Part shown: piece after piece, positions 35,637-47,801 of the stretch
Layout: the number at the start of each line of letters is the position of its first letter
Numbering within the stretch: the stretch's first letter is position 1
Assembly: GCA_024195265.1 (NCBI GenBank)
Contig: JAJLRJ010000001.1
Span: 52,777,214-52,841,213, forward strand
Reading direction: 5' to 3'
DNA from: Dendrophyllia cribrosa
Lineage: Eukaryota > Cnidaria > Anthozoa > Scleractinia > Dendrophylliidae
Length of the DNA stretch: 64,000 bases
Made by a program: the position numbers and the translations under genes
The notes under the pieces: generated by a model
Database searches by the model: none
What the model was told of the DNA's origin: nothing
The model's input: the letters and a program-made list of their open reading frames with translations, nothing else

Positions 35637-35748
35637 ACTTTGATTTGCATTATTTTTTAACTGTGTACTTATCCTGATTGCGTGTTAGCTTCTCCTTTGT
35701 ATTCTTTTCAGGCGTTTCAAGCGACTTAGTAACAGGCCCTTGTCACTC

Positions 35749-36774
35749 ATGTTCACCCGGAGCCGGTTTCTGAAAAAATTCTTCTGGTTATTCCTAACGG
35801 CTGCTGGAATTGTGTGGTGGTATTGTTTCCATGTTATCCGTTTTAACTCTTTACGGTCTTCACATTCAAATACTTCTGCAATAAACTTAAGCCAGTTTCC
35901 ACCAGAATTGGGAAGCCGACAACAAGACCAATGGATCGTAATGCCGAAAACATCGGCGTTCCCAAATTTATTTTCCACAACAGAATCAAAGAGGAAATCA
36001 CTGAAACACAAGACAAATCTAATAACTACGACAACTTGTGTGCAGCATTACTTTCTCCTTATTTTGGTCTCATCTGCACCGTCTAATTTTCAAAGAAGGA
36101 GAGACATTCGGCAAACTTGGGGCTTTGACACTGCTCTTAAACCTCGATGGAAAACTGTTTTCCTTGTTGCTCAAACACAAAACCAAAGCGAGTCGAATTC
36201 ATTGCTGAAAGAAGATGAAACCTTCGAAGACCTTGTACGAGCAGACTACCATGATCATTATTGGAATCAGACCCTCAAGATACAAATGGGCTTTGAATGG
36301 GCTGTCAGATATTGTAAGTTCTCCTTTCTTTTAAAAATGGATGACGATGCCTTTTTAAACACGAAGGCTTTGATATCGCTCTTGAAGACACCTACTACGC
36401 CCCGACAAAAGCTGTACATGGGACGGGTTTACCAAAACCCGTGGGTACAGAGACGAGGAAAATGGAGGGTATCTGAAAAAGAATTTAACGGAACTCACTA
36501 CCCACCGTTCTGTCCTGGTTTAGGAATTGTTCTTTCTCCTGATGTTGTGGACATGTTTGTAGATTTATTCGACGTCCTACCAAAGTTCAGACTCGATGAT
36601 GTCTACATTGGCATACTCGCGAACACAGCTGGCGTGAAACCAATCCATAACGATGGTTTTGAGGTATTTCCGTCTCCTAAAACTATATGCAGATGGCAAA
36701 GCAGCACTTTGGTACGACATAGAGTGACTGGAGACTGTCTTTATAAAGTTTTTAATGAAATGCATTCTCACTAA
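35749..36774 (+). CDS. Beta-1,3-galactosyltransferase-family protein (GT31), 341 aa
   Basis: The start is the ATG at 35749 (MFTRSRFLKKFFWLFLTAAG). A good splice acceptor (TATTCTTTTCAG, ending about 35712) lies upstream, followed by an in-frame stop, so an intron in the 5' UTR is likely and the coding region is one exon. Topology is type II: basic N-terminus, one membrane helix at about residues 9-30, then a luminal domain. GT31 motifs in order: RRRDIRQTWG (about 117-126), DYHDHYWNQTLKIQMGFEWA, LLKMDDDAF with the metal-binding DxD (about 199-207), YPPFCPGLGIVLS (about 248-260) and LDDVYIGILA (about 282-291). It should transfer a hexose or HexNAc from a UDP-sugar in beta-1,3 linkage in the Golgi. 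Which member of the family (galactosyl or N-acetylglucosaminyl) cannot be decided. No truncation visible. Confidence 0.92.
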   Translation: MFTRSRFLKKFFWLFLTAAGIVWWYCFHVIRFNSLRSSHSNTSAINLSQFPPELGSRQQDQWIVMPKTSAFPNLFSTTESKRKSLKHKTNLITTTTCVQHYFLLILVSSAPSNFQRRRDIRQTWGFDTALKPRWKTVFLVAQTQNQSESNSLLKEDETFEDLVRADYHDHYWNQTLKIQMGFEWAVRYCKFSFLLKMDDDAFLNTKALISLLKTPTTPRQKLYMGRVYQNPWVQRRGKWRVSEKEFNGTHYPPFCPGLGIVLSPDVVDMFVDLFDVLPKFRLDDVYIGILANTAGVKPIHNDGFEVFPSPKTICRWQSSTLVRHRVTGDCLYKVFNEMHSH

Positions 36775-36904
36775 CCAATTTCTAAAGGTAAAAAAATACA
36801 CCGTAGAGTTCGAAAGTAACGGCCCCACGAAAGTAATGTTCCAATCGGAAATACCATACTGAGGTTCTAAGGTCTCAATGCAGATGGAATAGCTTATCGT
36901 TTTA

Positions 36905-36965
36905 CTGTACAAGAATGCCGAAGAATGCCGAAAAATGTCGGAGAATGCCGAAGAATGCTGAAAAA
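36905..36965. repeat. Short tandem repeat, GAATGCCGAA unit
   Basis: Five to six degenerate copies of (G)AATGCCGAAG, ending in an AATGCTGAAAAATC variant. Noncoding. Confidence 0.7.
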
Positions 36966-37504
36966 TCAATGAGAAAGAGAGAATTAAAGAGACATTATGC
37001 TAATTCTGCGGTTGTCGTCATCAACTTTTTTTCAATTATTCACGTATTTTTGGTGCCCGAATGCAGCGGCTACCCGAAATTTTAATTCAGCTTTGCGATG
37101 ATGTCAAAAAGTCGGCGAGATCGAGATTTCACGAGGGACTAGATGGGGTTTAATGCCGCGTTTTTTAACTGACAGCTGAAAAATAGCTAAACGTGCGCGT
37201 TTAATTGAAAGCTGAGAAATAGCGCCAAATGATAACTGAGATTCATGTATACCCTTTTTCATTTCTGTCGTTAAAAGCGGTTTCAAAAGATATTTCGAGG
37301 CCCAATTTTAACAAGTTTGAGAAGCAAAGGAAGCTTTTTTCCGTTTTCAAGAAGTAACCTAACTTTGAAAAAATTTAGTTGCAGCTTCCCTCCGTAGGCA
37401 GCATTGTTAGAGCTTGCTATGCAAGGTGTGATAAATCACTAGAAAATGGCGCAGTTCAATCAACAAAAGAAATTGGCAGTACTTACTGTTTAGCACATGT
37501 GCCG

Positions 37505-39250
37505 TATTGGATTTACAGTACAAACAATGCACTTCAAGCACACAGGTCTACAAGACTGCGGGGGATTATGATAACAAAGTGAAACGAACGCGAGAACAAA
37601 CCTCCACCCTACCCGCGTGCGGAAAAAATCGTGCCGAAAAAGTCATGCCGAAAAAGACGTGCCGGAAAAAAGTCATGCCGATAAAGGCGTGCCAGGAAAT
37701 TGAAGCCGTCCGAATTCAAGAGCTCGGGTAAATTAAGGAATGGGTCTAAATCGATTTAAAGGGCGTGGTTTGTTTTAAAACATATTTGACCTATTGACTT
37801 TAAAGTTTCTAAGAGGCTTTAAATTATTGAAAAAATTTTTTTTTTCGCTTACATGAACGGACTTGCTACGTCACGTGACTTGCCACGCCCAATTTTTAGC
37901 AATTTTTTCGATCCAAATTTACGAGACATTGAAAAATATTTTTCTACTTAATTTGTTTTCTATCAATCACCATTAGTACAAAGTTTATGGGACTAATCGG
38001 GGTTTTCCAAAGTTATTTGTTTTCTGTAAACTATAACGTTTTAATTTGAGAGACTGGGAATAGTGGAAAACAATGAATAACTATACAGCAATAACAGTTT
38101 TCGAAATTCCCCGTTTAATTTGACGTATTACTCTGTAAATTGAAGACTTAGGAGGAAAAAACGGGAGCTTTTAATTGAATTTTCAAGCCGTAATCTGAAA
38201 ATTCCAAATTTTGCATAATTTAGGGCGTGGCTGGTCATGTGACCCCAACAGACACAGGATACCATCCAAAAACGGTTTTGTTTCTTAGTGCATGGTTATA
38301 AGATAAAATATTAAGGGACGCTGAATTATGCTAGAAACAATGATGAAAACCCAATATTACACGAGGAGCCATGCCTTAATTCCCTTGAGAGAAAAATTGG
38401 AGTCGTAAAAAGAAAATTTCTTGATAAAATTAAGTGGCACTAACTGGGCTCCGTATTTAGATTGCCAGTCTGCGTTGCAGACCGCGCTGGGAAGGAAAGA
38501 GGGATTTGGGGGTAATCTCTACGCCCTTCGAGCGCGCCTAAATTCCCCGTTTCCTCTCCTCCCCTTTCTAGCCCCTGTCGATGTTACGCGGAAGATTGGA
38601 TTGCAATATAAGATTGGTCCGTTTTTAGATGGTAAAGGAGATAGAATTTTAATTCGGATTGATATCGGCTAAAAATTCATAGAAAAACTTCCCTGGCCAA
38701 CGCCTTCTCGGTACGGAGGTGGATCGTTAAGATTGGTATCGATCTATTTGTTTTTGGATTTTCGTGCTTTTCGGCGAACTTGTTTTCAAATTACTTGTCA
38801 ATCAGATGGAGCAAACAGCAAACAAACAAACATAGCGGTAAGATATAGAGGATATTACATGGCCGCGCGAAGATACGAAATTTCCGTCTTCGAGTGTTGA
38901 AAAATATTTCACGAGTGAGCGCAGCGAACGAGTGAAATATTTTTCAACACGAGAAGAGAAATTTCGTATCTTCAAGCGGCCATGTAATGTTCTGTTTATT
39001 ATATAAACACCAATGAAATCAAACCATTTCACTTTAATATTTTTTTGTTGTCCTAAAGTAGAACGGTGATCTTTTCACGTGTGAAGATAACATGTTATTC
39101 TCACGTGTGAAGATATGATGTTTACGCGCGAAAGCTCACCTGGTATTTCATTGGTGTTTATATAATAAAGGATGTTTTTTTTCTTTCTGATATTTTTATA
39201 GCAAACATGAAAATCAAGAGAATCTGGATTGACTAAATCTGAAAATACAA
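37505..39250. repeat. Dispersed repeat family B, copy 2 (interrupted)
   Basis: Block a at 37505-37585, block b (inverted relative to copy 1) at about 38455-38640, block c at 38716-38842, continuing at 39215 with AGAATCTGGATTGACT. Between a and b lie about 870 bp absent from copy 1, including a GTGCCGAAAAAGTCAT minisatellite (37620-37690). Between c and its continuation a foldback pair is inserted. Confidence 0.7.
38848..39167. mobile_element. Two adjacent foldback elements inserted in repeat B
   Basis: The first palindrome (38848-38992) pairs TTACATGGCCGC...GATACGAAATTTC with its complement around a GAGTGAGCGCAGCGAACGAG loop. The second (38997-39167) has ends TATTATATAAACACCAATGA and its complement, with a repeated CACGTGTGAAGATA inside. 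Copy 1 of repeat B (30250) shows the uninterrupted site, which supports insertion. Confidence 0.8.
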
Positions 39251-39613
39251 ATAAATGTTGAGCCACGTAGCACTGGTGATACAAACAAGGAATCAGAGAA
39301 TTATTAACTCTGTGTGTAAATTATAGTGCTAAAGTCAACCCATAAATTTCCCTGTACTGTCAGCGTTAGCCCTAGTAAGGAAATGAGGGACCACACGAGG
39401 GAAAGAAAAAATATTTGACCTCGGTGGGATTCGAACCTACAACCTCCGGATTAGATATTCCATCGCTCTACCGCTTGAACCATGCATGAGGCCATACTGG
39501 AGCAGATCGTGGGTAATAAGCTGGTGATAATTCGTGGAAATGAGAATGCGAAGGGTACAAATAAATGTTGAGCGACGTAGCACTGCCACGAATTACCACC
39601 TTATTACCCACGC
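39247..39613 (-). mobile_element. tRNA-derived SINE or tRNA pseudogene
   Basis: On the minus strand, TGGTTCAAGCGGTAGAGC (A-box) and GGTTCGAATCC (B-box) sit at tRNA-like spacing (about 39427-39484), but the acceptor arm does not pair, so it is not a functional tRNA gene. The tract is flanked by a 29-bp near-identical direct repeat (ATAAATGTTGAGC[C/G]ACGTAG core, 39247 and 39557), and GGGTAATAAGCTGGTGATAA (39510) is inverted relative to 39588-39613. Confidence 0.65.
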
Positions 39614-39899
39614 AGGTCAGTGGGTTCGGACGTGTTTGTCACCGTGCTGTTATTTGGGTTTCTTTATCGCTATTTCAAGGCAAGTTTACCTGGTTTCTGT
39701 TTATTGTTTTGTCTTCCGCTTGTAGTGGACGCGTTCCACTACTGTTTCGGGTCTAAACGGCCTGAATTTCTTTTATTTATTTCGCGAGTCTCGTTTTGTA
39801 TTACAGTGCTCGACTTGGCAAAATAAATTTGCCAAATAGACTGCAGCTGACGTGTCCTGAGTTGAACTAACGAGGTATAACGCGCTTTATACCTATTCA

Positions 39900-41640
39900 C
39901 TCTTGAAGTCATTTGGGATTTTACGGCCCATTAGCCCAGATACTGTGGTGGAAAGCAAAATTAATGAGTTTATTCAGCCAAAAGAACCTGATACTGGTCA
40001 AGGTTCAAGCAATGATTCATTCGAGTCACTTGCGCAAGAGTTCAGTATTGGGGAAAAGACATCGCCAGCCATAAATGACAAATTTGGTGGATATAGTGAA
40101 AAGTCTACTTGCAGAAAAGCGAGGTATGTCCAGAAATGCAGGCTAATGAGATTCATGCTCTTTATGATAGACATCATGAAGTGTCCCCTGGCCCTAATTC
40201 TCACCTAAACGCAAGCAATTCTGTCAAACATGAAGTCATATGGAAATTACAAATAATTGTGTGTAATATGAAGTGCCCAAGGTCCGAGTTACCTGCATTT
40301 CTGACATACGTGTCAGAATCCCAAGCCCCCTTCATCCAAGACCCAATAGTTTCTGAAGAGGTAAGTCAGAGTGCTATTCGGCTAATATTATTTCAAATCA
40401 GACCCCTTTTAAGGGAGCTACGAGATTTCCTTCATGTGTGGGAGAAAATAACAACTGATCCATTCATCTTGGATGCAGCAGTTTCCCACTGTCACATCGA
40501 ATTTGACCTGGTACCTGACTCTCACATTTATGCCACCAGAACACGATTTTTTACTGCATTTGAACAAACAGTCATTGACAATGAAATGGAGAAATTCCTC
40601 CAAAAGGAATAATCAGGCTCTCCACACCGGAGGATGGTCAGGTAGTATCCCCCTTCTTCACACGACCTAAAAAAGATGGGTCTCATAGAGTCATTTTTAA
40701 CCTTAAGAAACTGAACGAGTCAGTCAGTCTTATCATCATTTTAGAGTCAGTGTCTTATTTTATCATCATTTTAAAATGGACACATTAGAGACAGCTATTA
40801 AGCTTATGAGAGCATTATGCTTTATGACCTCCATTGACCTCAAAGATGCATATTACTCTATACCATTCGCATCAGAGCATCAGAAATATTTAAAATTTGT
40901 TTGGAGAGAACAGTTATATGCTTTTACTAGCTTGCCTATGGGTTTGTCTAGTAGTCCTAGAATTTTTACCAAAATTATGAAACCTGTCTTTGCTTTTCTG
41001 AAAGGTTAGCTTGGTCACACTTGTTTAGTTTATATTGATGACTCCTATCTTGAAGATAGTTATGAGGAATGCGAGGAAGCCACATTACATGCAGTGCAAT
41101 TCATTATCTGAGCTTGGGTTTTAAAATTCATCCTGATAAGTCAGTTATCATACCGACTCAACCTTTAGAGTTTCTAGGATTCATTTTGGATTCTATTCGC
41201 ATGATAGTGACTCTTACAACTAAGAAAGCTGATTTAAGCTCTTGCAGTTGTGCTGTAAGTTTTCTCAGCCAAATAGACAGTTTACAATCCGTGAAGTTGT
41301 ATCTTTTCTTGGCACACTAGTCTCAAGCTTCCCTGGGGTGGAGTTCGGGCCCCGCCACTATCGTCACATTGAGGCTGATAAAGAGAGAAACTTAAAATCG
41401 AATCAGGGGAATTTTGATGCATTCATGGTCTTTTGTTATGTGTGCTTGACGAATGTTCACTGGTGGTCTGCTAATGTTCATTCTGCTTCAAGGAAGATCC
41501 ACCACTCCGGATCCAGTCCTGATGTAGTAATTTACACTGATGCTTCTCTAACGGGCTGGGGTGCTCAAATTGAACATGGCCGAACAATACATGTGGTATT
41601 AATATGGTCTTAGCCTGAATCAGCCAAGCACATTAATTAT
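39900..41640 (+). pseudogene. DIRS-like retrotransposon: decayed reverse transcriptase / RNase H region
   Basis: Broken frames together cover a DIRS-type polyprotein. 40109-40612 holds the region before RT (RELRDFLHVWEKITTDPFIL ... FEQTVIDNEMEKFLQK). 40640-41010 continues RPKKDGSHRVIFNLKKLNE and SIDLKDAYYSIPFASEHQKY ... LPMGLSSSPRIFTKIMKP. VYIDDSYL, the RT catalytic YxDD, follows at about 41028-41051. An RNase H start (VVIYTDASLTGWGAQIEHG) is at about 41526-41582. At least three frameshifts and stops interrupt it, so no active enzyme. DIRS elements use a tyrosine recombinase instead of an integrase, which agrees with what follows downstream. The left end of the element was not found. Confidence 0.85.
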
Positions 41641-41911
41641 ATAGAGTTATTAGCTGTTAAACTTTCATTGTCATCTTTGTGCGATGACAAAAGTAACATT
41701 TATGTTAGGATTATGTCGGACAACACTTAACTGCTGTTTCCTACATTAATGCCATGGGGGATGCAAGTCATTAAATTGCGACTCCCTTGCACAAGAAATT
41801 TGGGATTGGGCTATTGCCAAGAATATTTGGCTTTCAGCTGCCCATATTCCAGGATCTAGCAATGTTGATGCTGATCAGTTATCTCGCAATTTGAATTTGG
41901 ATCTTTAATGG

Positions 41912-42830
41912 ATGCTTTCAGCCCCTGTATTCAAGAAAATTACCTTTTTGTTTGGACAACCAGACATAGATCTCTTTGCTTGTAGGCTTAATGCGCAAGT
42001 AGAGACCTATGTCTCGTGGAAACCACATCCAATGGCCAAAATATTTGGTCAAAATATTTCTTTTATGCATTTCCCCCTTTTTGTCTTAATTTCCAGATGT
42101 GTGCAACAAATAATTCACAATCAGGCATCAGGAAACATGATAATACCCCTATGGACAACACAGCAGCCATACTTTACAGCTGTGCTGAGTCTATTGATAG
42201 ACACATCACGGGTTCTGAAGGCTTCTGCTCAGAATCTCATTCATCCAACTTTGGACGGTACACATCCACTACAACAACGACTGGAGTTACTGGTATGCAA
42301 ATTATCAGGCAATCCTTGCGGAAGTCGGAGCTTTCGCCAGACATTGTTGAGATCATTATGGATTCCTGGCGAGATAGTACACACAAACAATACAAAGTGT
42401 ATATCAATAGGTGGTTGCAATTTTGTAGTGAAGGGTCACATGATCCCCTGCATCCCTCTGTAAGGGACGTTCTCTTGTTTCTTGTTCTGCATGGTCTCTT
42501 CGAGAAAGGTTTAAGCTACTCTGCTCTCGAATACAGCCGTTTAGCAATCTTCAACATTGACGTGTCAATGGCATTGATGCTCAGGATCGTACACCAGTAG
42601 GGAAGCATTTTCTCGCGTGCAGATACTTTAAAGTAGTGTTCAACAAACTCAAGCCTGTGCCAAGGTACAACAACATTTGGCCTGTGGACACTGTTCTTGA
42701 TTACCTGAGTTTATTTTGGCCTCTGGAGAAGATCAATTTGAAAGAACTCACCTTAAAATTAGTCATGTTGATTGCACTGACCACAGTGCAAAGCACTTAT
42801 GTCTTTACTTGGCGAAGCACTTCACTTCAC
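41912..42830 (+). pseudogene. DIRS-like element: connection region and 5' part of tyrosine recombinase, interrupted by satellite
   Basis: 41912-42100 gives FGQPDIDLFACRLNAQVETY and VSWKPHP, a conserved stretch between RNase H and recombinase in DIRS elements. 42300-42560 gives the recombinase core-binding domain (MDSWRDSTHKQYKVYINRWL ... GLSYSALEYSRLAI). After a frameshift, 42585-42790 gives VGKHFLACRYFKVVFNKLKP ... KLVMLIALTTVQ, the start of the catalytic domain. The frame then runs directly into the pentamer satellite at about 42825. The part that should hold the catalytic His-x-x-Arg is missing. The 5' part of the tandem duplication begins at 42602, inside this gene. Confidence 0.8.
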
Positions 42831-45800
42831 TTCACTTCACTTCACTCCACTCCACTCCACTCCACTCCACTCCACTCCACTCCACTCCACTCCACTCCAC
42901 TCCACTCCACTCCACTCCACTCCACTCCACTCCACTCCACTCCACTCCACTCCACTCCACTCCACTCCACTCCACTCCACTCCACTCCACTCCACTCCAC
43001 TCCACTCCACTCCACTCCACTCCACTCCACTCCACTCCACTCCACTCCACTCCACTCCACTCCACTCCACTCCACTCCACTCCACTCCACTCCACTCCAC
43101 TCCACTCCACTCCACTCCACTCCACTCCACTCCACTCCACTCCACTCCACTCCACTCCACTCCACTCCACTCCACTCCACTCCACTCCACTCCACTCCAC
43201 TCCACTCCACTCCACTCCACTCCACTCCACTCCACTCCACTCCACTCCACTCCACTCCACTCCACTCCACTCCACTCCACTCCACTCCACTCCACTTCAC
43301 TTCACTTTACTTTACTTTACTTTACTTTTAATTACTTTACTTTAATTTACTTTACTTTACTTCACTTCACTTCACTTCACTTCACTTCACTTCACTTCAC
43401 TTTACTTTACTTTACTTTTAATTACTTTACTTTAATTTACTTTACTTTACTTCACTTCACTTCACTTCACTTCACTTCACTTCACTTTACTTTACTTTAC
43501 TTTACTTTTAATTACTTTACTTTACTTTACTTCACTTCACTTCACTTCACTTCACTTCACTTCACTTCACTTCACTTCACTTTACTTTACTTTACTTTTA
43601 ATTACTTTACTTTAATTTACTTTACTTTACTTCACTTCACTTCACTTCACTTCACTTCACTTTACTTTTAATTACTTTACTTTAATTTACTTTACTTTAC
43701 TTCACTTCACTTCACTTCACTTCACTTCACTTCACTTTACTTTACTTTACTTTACTTTTAATTACTTTACTTTACTTTACTTTACTTTACTTCACTTCAC
43801 TTCACTTCACTTCACTTCACTTCACTTCACTTCACTTTACTTTACTTTACTTTTAATTACTTTACTTTAATTTACTTTACTTCACTTCACTTCACTTCAC
43901 TTCACTTCACTTTACTTTACTTTACTTTTAATTACTTTACTTTAATTTACTTTACTTTACTTCACTTCACTTCACTTCACTTCACTTCACTTCACTTCAC
44001 TTCACTTCACTTCACTTTACTTCACTTTACTTTACTTTACTTTACTTTACTTTTAATTACTTTACTTTAATTTACTTTACTTCACTTCACTTCACTTCAC
44101 TTCACTTTACTTTACTTTACTTTACTTTTAATTACTTTACTTTAATTTACTTTACTTTACTTTACTTCACTTCACTTCACTTCACTTCACTTCACTTTAC
44201 TTTTAATTACTTTACTTTAATTTACTTTACTTTACTTCACTTCACTTCACTTCACTTCACTTCACTTTACTTTACTTTACTTTTAATTACTTTACTTTAA
44301 TTTACTTTACTTTACTTCACTTCACTTCACTTCACTTCACTTCACTTTACTTTACTTTACTTTTAATTACTTTACTTTAATTTACTTTACTTCACTTCAC
44401 TTCACTTCACTTCACTTTACTTTACTTTACTTTACTTTTAATTACTTTACTTTAATTCACTTTACTTCACTTCACTTCACTTCACTTCACTTCACTTCAC
44501 TTCACTTCACTTTACTTTACTTTTAATTACTTTACTTTAATTTACTTTACTTCACGTCACTTCACTTCACTTCACTTTACTTTACTTTACTTTACTTTTA
44601 ATTACTTTACTTTAATTTACTTTACTTTACTTCACTTCACTTCACTTCACTTCACTTCACTTCACTTCACTTCACTTCACTTTACTTTACTTTACTTTAC
44701 TTTTAATTACTTTACTTTAATTTACTTTACTTCACTTCACTTCACTTCACTTCACGTCACTTCACTTTACTTTACTTTACTTTACTTTTACTTTTAATTA
44801 CTTTACTTTAATTTACTTCACTTCACTTCACTTCACTTCACTTCACTTCACTTCACTTCACTTTACTTTACTTTACTTTTAATTACTTTACTTTAATTTA
44901 CTTTACTTTACTTCACTTCACTTCACTTCACTTCACTTCACTTCACTTCACTTTACTTTACTTTACTTTTAATTACTTTACTTTAATTTACTTTACTTTA
45001 CTTCACTTCACTTCACTTCACTTTACTTTACTTTACTTTTAAATACTTTACTTTAATTTACTTTACTTCACTTCACTTCACTTCACTTCACTTCACTTCA
45101 CTTCACTTCACTTTACTTTTAATTACTTTACTTTAATTTACTTTACTTTACTTCACTTCACTTCACTTCACTTCACTTCACTTCACTTTACTTTACTTTA
45201 CTTTTAATTACTTTACTTTAATTTACTTTACTTTACTTCACTTCACTTCACTTCACTTCACTTTACTTTACTTTACTTTTAATTACTTTACTTTAATTTA
45301 CTTTACTTTACTTCACTTCACTTCACTTCACTTCACTTCACTTCACTTCACTTTACTTTACTTTACTTTACTTTTAATTACTTTACTTTAATTCACTTTA
45401 CTTCACTTCACTTCACTTCACTTCACTTCACTTCACTTCACTTTACTTTACTTTACTTTACTTTTAATTACTTTACTTTAATTTACTTTACTTCACTTCA
45501 CTTCACTTCACTTCACTTCACTTTACTTTACTTTACTTTACTTTTAATTACTTTACTTTAATTTACTTTACTTTACTTTACTTCACTTCACTTCGCTTCA
45601 CTTCACTTCACTTTACTTTACTTTACTTTACTTTACTTTACTTTACTTCGCTTCGCTTCGCTTCACTTCACTTCACTTCACTTCACTTTACTTTACTTTA
45701 CTTTAATTTACTTTACTTTACTTTACTTCACTTCGCTTCGCTTCGCTTCGCTTCACTTCACTTCACTTTACTTTACTTTACTTTACTTTACTTTACTTTA

Positions 45801-47545
45801 CTTTACTTTTAATTACTTTACTTTAATTTACTTTACTTTACTTTACTTCACTTCACTTCGCTTCACTTCACTTCACTTCACTTCACTTCACTTTACTTTA
45901 CTTTACTTTACTTTTAATTACTTTACTTTAATTTACTTTACTTCACTTCACTTCACTTCACTTCACTTTACTTTACTTTACTTTACTTTTACTTTTAATT
46001 ACTTTACTTTAATTTACTTCACTTCACTTCACTTCACTTCACTTCACTTCACTTTACTTTACTTTACTTTTAATTACTTTACTTTAATTTACTTTACTTC
46101 ACTTCACTTCACTTCACTTCACTTCACTTCACTTCACTTTACTTTTAATTACTTTACTTTAATTTACTTTACTTTACTTCACTTCACTTCACTTCACTTC
46201 ACTTCACTTCACTTCACTTCACTTCACTTTACTTTACTTTACTTTACTTTTAATTACTTTACTTTAATTTACATTACTTTACTTCACTTCACTTCACTTC
46301 ACTTCACTTCACTTCACTTTACTTTACTTTACTTTACTTTACTTTTAATTACTTTACTTTAATTCACTTTACTTCACTTCACTTCACTTCACTTCACTTC
46401 ACTTCACTTTACTTTACTTTACTTTTAATTACTTTACTTTAATTTACTTTACTTCACTTCACTTCACTTCACTTCACTTCACTTCACTTCACTTCACTTC
46501 ACTTCACTTCACTTCACTTCACTTCACGTTACTTTACTTTACTTTACTTTTAATTACTTTACTTTAATTTACTTTACTTTACTTCACTTCACTTCACTTC
46601 ACTTCACTTCACTTTACTTTACTTTACTTTTTATTACTTTACTTTAATTTACTTTACTTCACTTCACTTCACTTCACTTCACTTTACTTTACTTTACTTT
46701 ACTTTTAATTACTTTACTTTAATTTACTTTACTTCACTTCACTTCACTTCACTTCACTTCACTTCACTTTACTTTACTTTACTTTTAATTACTTTACTTT
46801 AATTTACTTTACTTTACTTCACTTCACTTCACTTCACTTCACTTCACTTCACTTCACTTCACTTCACTTCACTTCACTTCACTTTACTTTTAATTACTTT
46901 ACTTTAATTTACTTTACTTTACTTCACTTCACTTCACTTCACTTCACTTCACTTCACTTCACTTCACTTCACTTTACTTTACTTTACTTTTAATTACTTT
47001 ACTTTAATTTACTTTACTTTACTTCACTTCACTTCACTTCACTTCACTTCACTTTACTTTACTTTTAATTACTTTACTTTAATTTACTTTACTTTACTTC
47101 ACTTCACTTCACTTCACTTCACTTCACTTCACTTTACTTTACTTTACTTTACTTTTAATTACTTTACTTTAATTTACTTTACTTTACTTCACTTCACTTC
47201 ACTTCACTTTACTTTACTTTACTTTTAATTACTTTACTTTAATTTACTTTACTTTACTTCACTTCACTTCACTTCACTTCACTTCACTTCACTTTACTTT
47301 TAATTACTTTACTTTAATTTACTTTACTTCACTTCACTTCACTTCACTTCACTTCACTTCACTTCACTTCACTTCACTTCACTTCACTTCACTTCACTTC
47401 ACTTCACTTCACTTCACTTCACTTCACTTCACTTCACTTCACTTCACTTCACTTCACTTCACTTCACTTCACTTCACTTCACTTCACTTCACTTCACTTC
47501 ACTTCACTTCACTTCACTTCACTTCACTTCACTTTACTTTACTTA
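42825..47545. repeat. Pentanucleotide satellite array, copy 1 (about 4.7 kb)
   Basis: Three zones. (1) About 450 bp of almost pure (TCCAC)n, 42845-43293. (2) About 4 kb of composite units in which runs of CTTCA and CTTTA alternate around a fixed TTTTAATTACTTTACTTTAA core, roughly 70-130 bp per unit. (3) About 200 bp of pure (TTCAC)n at 47330-47530. Long ORFs appear in all plus frames (LHSTP repeats) and minus frames (EWSGV repeats) only because a 5-bp unit without stops is open in every frame. These are not genes. A block rich in CTTCG occurs at 45590-45860. Confidence 0.97.
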
Positions 47546-47563
47546 TAAACAAGTAAAGCACTT

Positions 47564-47686
47564 ATGTCTGCTTCTACTGATGTAATCCTAGCTACAGCTG
47601 GCTGGACTGAAGAGTCCACATTTCGTAAATTCTACAACAAACCAGTTGCTGTAACAAACCAGATGAGTGTAGCAGTTCTTAAATAG
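47564..47686 (+). pseudogene. Tyrosine recombinase C-terminal fragment (copy 1)
   Basis: The frame reads MSASTDVILATAGWTEESTF then RKFYNKPVAVTNQ..., ending TAG. AGW...STFRKFY is the end of DIRS-type recombinases, with the Tyr of FYNKP as the likely nucleophile. It is separated from the first part of the gene (ending about 42790) by the satellite, and the sequence AAAGCACTTATGTCT stands at both sides of the array (42790-42804 and 47555-47569). Confidence 0.8.
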
Positions 47687-47801
47687 GCTTATACATGTAG
47701 AATGTATATTGCAGCTGTGTGTAATTAAACTATCCTACTCGGTAGACTGATTGGGCACTTAGTCATTTTGTGCTCTCTGCGTTAAAATCTTTAGGGAAGC
47801 A

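Noticed and set aside
39425..39485. Functional tRNA gene
   Set aside because: A and B boxes are present but the acceptor stem does not pair; better explained as a SINE or pseudogene.
42636..43671. Long LHSTP- and EWSGV-repeat ORFs in all frames of the satellite
   Set aside because: A 5-bp unit without stops is open in every frame; no codon structure or start context; purely repeat-derived.
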